From Sipunculus nudus (Eukaryota; Annelida; Sipuncula; Golfingiida; Sipunculidae), in assembly GCA_026874595.1 (NCBI GenBank), contig CM049320.1, positions 26,327,214-26,391,213 on the forward strand: a stretch of DNA of 64,000 nt, in the 5' to 3' direction. Each line of letters opens with the position of its first letter. Position 1 is the first letter of the stretch. The translations under genes and the position numbers were made by a program. Of this stretch, positions 60,101-64,000 are shown in pieces. The notes below the pieces were generated by a model. It did not search any database. It saw nothing but the letters and a program-made list of their open reading frames with translations, and was not told the DNA's origin.

Positions 60101-62846
60101 AAGGCAGAGATAACGACATCCCAGTCCTGATCTGGAGTCCATTAAAAACCCGTGCGGATCATGTTTTGTATTTGTGGATAGTTTAGTAAACCTAATGGAA
60201 CAAATTCTAAAAAAACTACTCTGTTCTCTTATATCACATTTACTTATATTCAATGTACTGTCGGGTTTCTAGGCAACGAGGTCAAGAAGTTCCTTATGGC
60301 ACTGGCCAAATATAACGCTCATTTCCCGTTGTGTCACACTAAAAAGGAACCGCCGCTATTTATAATAAATCATTCGTGAACATCATTTCGGAAAAAGAAA
60401 GTGAGTAAGGTATTTTCTATATGGAACCAATCAAGGATATCATTCATGACGAGTCAAAAAGAAGATTGCCAAAAGTAACCTTCCTTTGATTCAACGCAAG
60501 AAATGAGATATCCTATTAGATATCGCTTTGATACATTGGTTACAAAGTCAAGAAACTTGTACACAAAATGTAGACACATGACTCCTAGCTTCACCATTAA
60601 AAATTGCCGGAGATTCATGCTGCAAACTAACTTCTGATTGTACCATAAAATATAGCGAATACACCTCTTTTAATTTGTCACTAGTGTTTACTTAATACTG
60701 TTTTTATTAAATATGGAGGCATAAATTTGTTTCATATTTTGATGGTGATGTATCAATATTTATGTGTGCCTGCGTTTGTACGTTCGCACCTTTACTCTCT
60801 GGATTGAGACAAAAGTCTCTTCACCTGGTGCGACGGCAAACCCCTGCATTGACATTATCGGGATCTCGTCGGCTTCATGCAGTAAAACCTGAAAAGGTAG
60901 CAAGCTCAATTTTTTTGTTAGATTGAAGAGAACATTCATTATTCTCTGAATCGGAGTCGTATATTAATATCTACATTCACAAACTTTCAGGAATAACAGT
61001 TATGATACGTGGAAAATTCGTAAATGCAACAAAAAAAGTAAATGCTAACCTCTATTACATGTCATTGAATATCAGCCTATTGCAAAACTTTGTATTGGCA
61101 TTATATTTTTATATTCCCAAATCTGTGACTGGCCTTTGACTTGATATAAAAAATGATTAGGGATACATGGACAGATTATATCTCAGAGCACTTGAGCTTC
61201 AAACAAAAATTTCCGAAATTTTAAATCGGAGTTTTCTTTATATTAATAAAAACCAATATTCGAAAACATAGGTATTACTGTATATACAAGAAATAAACCA
61301 ATAAATATGTGTTGCTATGTAGAATTCCCAAAATAAAATCCGAAGAGATGGAATTTCTTTGTATATTAATCCGAACATAAAATCAGAAACAACTTAGTTT
61401 ATAAAATATAAAGAAACACTTCCACCTTGAAGCCTGATGTTCCCGGTGTAACATCATTTTTACAGTGTTCTTTGTACTGAACATTCAGCATAATGCGAAT
61501 TCCGTTCACCTCACCAGGAAGTGTAGCATGCAAGATATCAGATTTGTTGGAGTTAAAAGTGTAACAGTACCCACGACCTGTCTGTACACCAATGAACTTA
61601 GAGGTGTCGTTGTTCACTTTGTTGTTGTACCAGTACCCTGGTACCATCTCATCTATTTGGTGAGCGGCCTCTTTGATCCGCTCTCTGATACTTATGTTTG
61701 AAACCACGGGATTCTCTGTTGCCATTTCCCACAAACGGTGTAGAGTGTTTTTCATTTCTGGATGTTGATCCAGATAGGACTTCCTGTATACGTTCATGTT
61801 ACAAATTGTAATAGCCGGCAGCTTCAGATTTTTCAGTCCAGATAATCTAACGATTCCGGTTTGGACATTCGGGTATATTGTTCTCAGAGTCAAAAGTGTT
61901 CCTTTATAGACAACAATCCCGAATCCGGCTGCCAACAGGATACCCCAGATCACTCTGTGAATAAGATTTATCAATGTCCTTTACTTTGAATGTTTCTTTT
62001 ATGTAAATCTTCATAATAACATTTTACCCATACTAAATCCAGGAATGGATTAAGAATTGTTATCATGGGGTTGCTTGGACCTAATCCTTGATAAGGCCTA
62101 CATGAGTTAAAAATATTTCATGATTTTCGACGAGAATATGACTTTTATCCCCGTAACCCAATCTCGATCCAACCATGCCAAATTAACATCAATTTGGCAA
62201 AATTTCTAAGATAAATTAAACTTTAAGTACTCGGAGTAATTTTATTTTCCGGACAAAATTCTACATTTAAATTACCTGTAACAACTTGTTAGGGTTTCAT
62301 TTCAGTTACTCTAGAAATTGTATGGTTTAGCAGAATAAGAATGTTAGTGCGAGCTAAAAATAAATTAACAAATACGTTTGACCTGAGAAAATTAAGAAAA
62401 TTGAAGTTTTAGGTGTAAGTGGTTCATAGTAGTTTTCTGGGTAGAAGTGTGAACGTGTAAAAATAATAGAAACGTGTACAGTTAAGAGTTTTTTGACAAA
62501 TCTTTTAAAATCGAAGGCGGAAATGCATAGAAATTCCAATGTAGCAGAAAAAATGCCATCTCACCTTCTAACGCGGGAAGCCGACCTGTCTCCGATTACC
62601 CTGATACCATGTAGACTTGTGTTTGAAGTAAAAGATTCAAATTTGTCATCCATCAGTATTTCTTTGAGAATAAACAGCTGACGCACTTCTTGCTTGTATA
62701 GTTATTTCAACGGGAACCGTACTTCTTCCATCTGTATAACAATACAAAGAAACTTACTTCAACCGAGTTAAAATACGCTCATTTCTCTCCATGGCCATCC
62801 TGGATAGATTCCCGGCTCGGCTTTGAGAATAAGTTGTCTTTGCCAT
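54150..62846 (-). CDS. DEG/ENaC-family (ASIC/FaNaC-like) ion channel
   Basis: Amiloride-sensitive-type cation channel subunit of the plasma membrane. Exons in order: 62846-62758, 61978-61426, 60888-60790, 59032-58873, 57224-57065, 56490-56399, 54280-54150. They total 1284 bases, 427 residues, with all phases fitting. The start ATG is preceded directly by an in-frame TGA. Residues 1-38 are cytosolic; membrane span 1 is about 39-54 (VIWGILLAAGFGIVVY), followed by LPAITICNMN. The extracellular Cys-rich part includes GRGYCYTFNS, KEHCKND, LLHEADEIP, AVAPGEETF, CQEECLIKYMEKSCGC, SCQCPEVC and RENLSLLTVYYEEL. Span 2 begins GGDIGGYMGLMFGASILT, with the GAS selectivity filter at 396-398. Sites for N-glycosylation: NIS, NDT, NKS, NST, NMT. 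Shorter than the usual ~500-600, and the N-terminal His-Gly gating motif is not apparent. The exon 2 donor could also be six bases further (gtgttt); the chosen one, AAG then gtggaa, keeps family spacing. Gating ligand unknown. Confidence 0.92.
55730..55746. repeat. poly-G run
   Basis: About 16 consecutive G in the last intron of the channel gene. Confidence 0.85.
57824..57941. mobile_element. short foldback element in a channel intron
   Basis: Left arm tagcagctccactaactaat then gcctgaaaaagccgacttta (57824-57868) and right arm taaatccggctttttcaggt then agtggttagtggagctgcta (57896-57941) are near-perfect inverted copies of ~45 bases with a ~27-base loop. It lies between channel exons 4 and 5. 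No clear target duplication was found. Confidence 0.75.
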
Positions 62847-64000
62847 TCAAGGGTCGGTGGTGGTTTTCATAAAGTCTTCGGGTTTCTTCCACCTCTAGGG
62901 CCACTATATGGCCATGGAAATTGCCTTGCATTAGTTAATTGAAATATTTGTACAATCCATGTAAACTTTTAAAAATAAATGCAAAAAGCACGACATTAGA
63001 TGAAAGTAGGTTTCGAGCAACTTTTGTATTAGTGAAATAATAAATGTCGCGCTCGGACATATTTGAAAAAGATGTTCTTACTAAACACTTCAGGGCACGA
63101 AATGCGTAATTGCGGGGATGTGAAAAGGATTTGTGTAGTGTACTTAAGTCAAATGATTAATCAATATGCAATGAAACTATTTTGAACGCAAGCATTCGGT
63201 CGATTAAAAAGTCAGCTGATAATGGTTCTAGGACAACACAAATGTGTCTTCATTTTTTTTTTTCATTTGGCTCTGCGTTTTTATTCTAGAACTGTTTTTA
63301 AAACATGAAAACTCATTATGTCCAGTGCATGGTGCAAGTATTAGCAGTGTTATTGTAAGTGGATCTACTGACCCAATGATAAATGTCACATACGGTACAG
63401 ACAAATGCATCATATTTATGTTTGTGGGAAAATGATAAATTGCATATGGCTATGTATGTTAATACCTGGCTACCGTAGCCATCGTGACAACAGATTGGTG
63501 TTAACCTATCTATTTCTCTTCTAATGACTCCTTTTTGATGAGGTCTTGCTTCATGGTCAGAAAAAAAAATTCATTAGAGCGTATTCATATCCATTGTGTG
63601 GTCGACTCCAGCCTATATTCGATCACAGGTCCAATGCGTGACTTTAAGATTCGAGTTCAAGTCCATCTTCATCAAGTCCGTGTCATTTAAAATCCGATTC
63701 TAAGTAATAGCCCAATCCAATAGAATATATGTATTAAACGAGGATGAAAATGAAAATATGAAGTTATTATGTTGGTTTACATGGTATACATTTCAGTTAA
63801 ATGAAGCTTTTTTTACATATTCTGTCAGTATTTTAATCCATTATCTCCTCATTTTAAAATTATCAAAACTTTATTCCACAGTATTTATCTAAGCGTTTTA
63901 AGCCATAATAGGGAAGATACCTGATTACTAATGGACCTGTATACTGATTTTAATTAACAATGTATAAGACTCGCCCACTTCAGAGTTAGACATTTATACA
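62847..64000. other. 5' flank of the channel gene
   Basis: AT-rich sequence upstream of the minus-strand channel start; it should contain its promoter, but I see no distinctive TATA or CpG feature. Open frames near 63240 on both strands show no domain. Confidence 0.45.

Noticed and set aside
61399-61974. 191-codon frame as the complete channel N terminus
   Set aside because: The frame has no ATG at its beginning (the first codon is TTG); an upstream exon at 62846-62758 supplies the start in the right phase, and the last few codons run past the splice donor.
1-64000. CRISPR arrays, bacterial operons or prophage
   Set aside because: No direct-repeat/spacer arrays; the spliced genes and repeat content are animal nuclear DNA.

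Overview
The window is nuclear DNA from an invertebrate animal, most likely a mollusc (bivalve or gastropod). This is inference from several observations. The sequence is AT-rich. The genes have many small exons with GT-AG introns whose phases join exactly. The gene set is a mitochondrial enoyl-CoA isomerase, a PAN/C-type lectin, an F-type lectin/EGF receptor and a DEG/ENaC channel. The space between is crowded with short tandem repeats, SINEs and non-autonomous mobile elements. There is no operon, CRISPR array, rRNA or functional tRNA gene.

Layout. 1-1.15 kb: about four copies of a ~280-bp tandem repeat. 1.76-4.7 kb: three putative minus-strand exons of an unrecognised gene. 2.4-18.7 kb: a complete plus-strand ECI1 gene (eight exons, 282 codons plus stop, the first exon tentative) whose introns hold two SINEs, two large related repeats, a higher-order minisatellite and AGGTCA-rich repeats. 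18.7-27.5 kb: no recognised gene; it holds the ECI1 3' UTR, a 261-bp foldback element with target-site duplication, a CpG-rich promoter-like patch and TA arrays. 27.8-31.0 kb: a four-exon plus-strand gene for a secreted PAN-like plus C-type lectin protein of 242 residues, with a very CpG-rich element in its second intron. 32.2-33.25 kb: a 21-bp minisatellite. 33.3-47.3 kb: two related ~3-kb blocks about 10.5 kb apart. Between them lies a broken receptor gene: signal peptide, F-type lectin domain, many EGF-like units, one membrane span and an ITAM-like tail. The second block carries a decayed EGF exon. 47.3-54.1 kb: repeats, a SINE, and a decayed LINE reverse transcriptase. 54.15-62.85 kb: a complete seven-exon minus-strand DEG/ENaC-type channel of 427 residues.

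How the parts relate. ECI1 is a housekeeping beta-oxidation gene. The PAN/C-type lectin and the F-lectin/EGF/ITAM receptor relic look like neighbouring members of a recognition or immune-type locus that is duplicating and decaying. The channel is an independent gene. The item most worth following is the receptor at 36.0-42.5 kb. All its splice junctions and phases still work, but five separate lesions break it, one of which an alternative acceptor six bases downstream could avoid.
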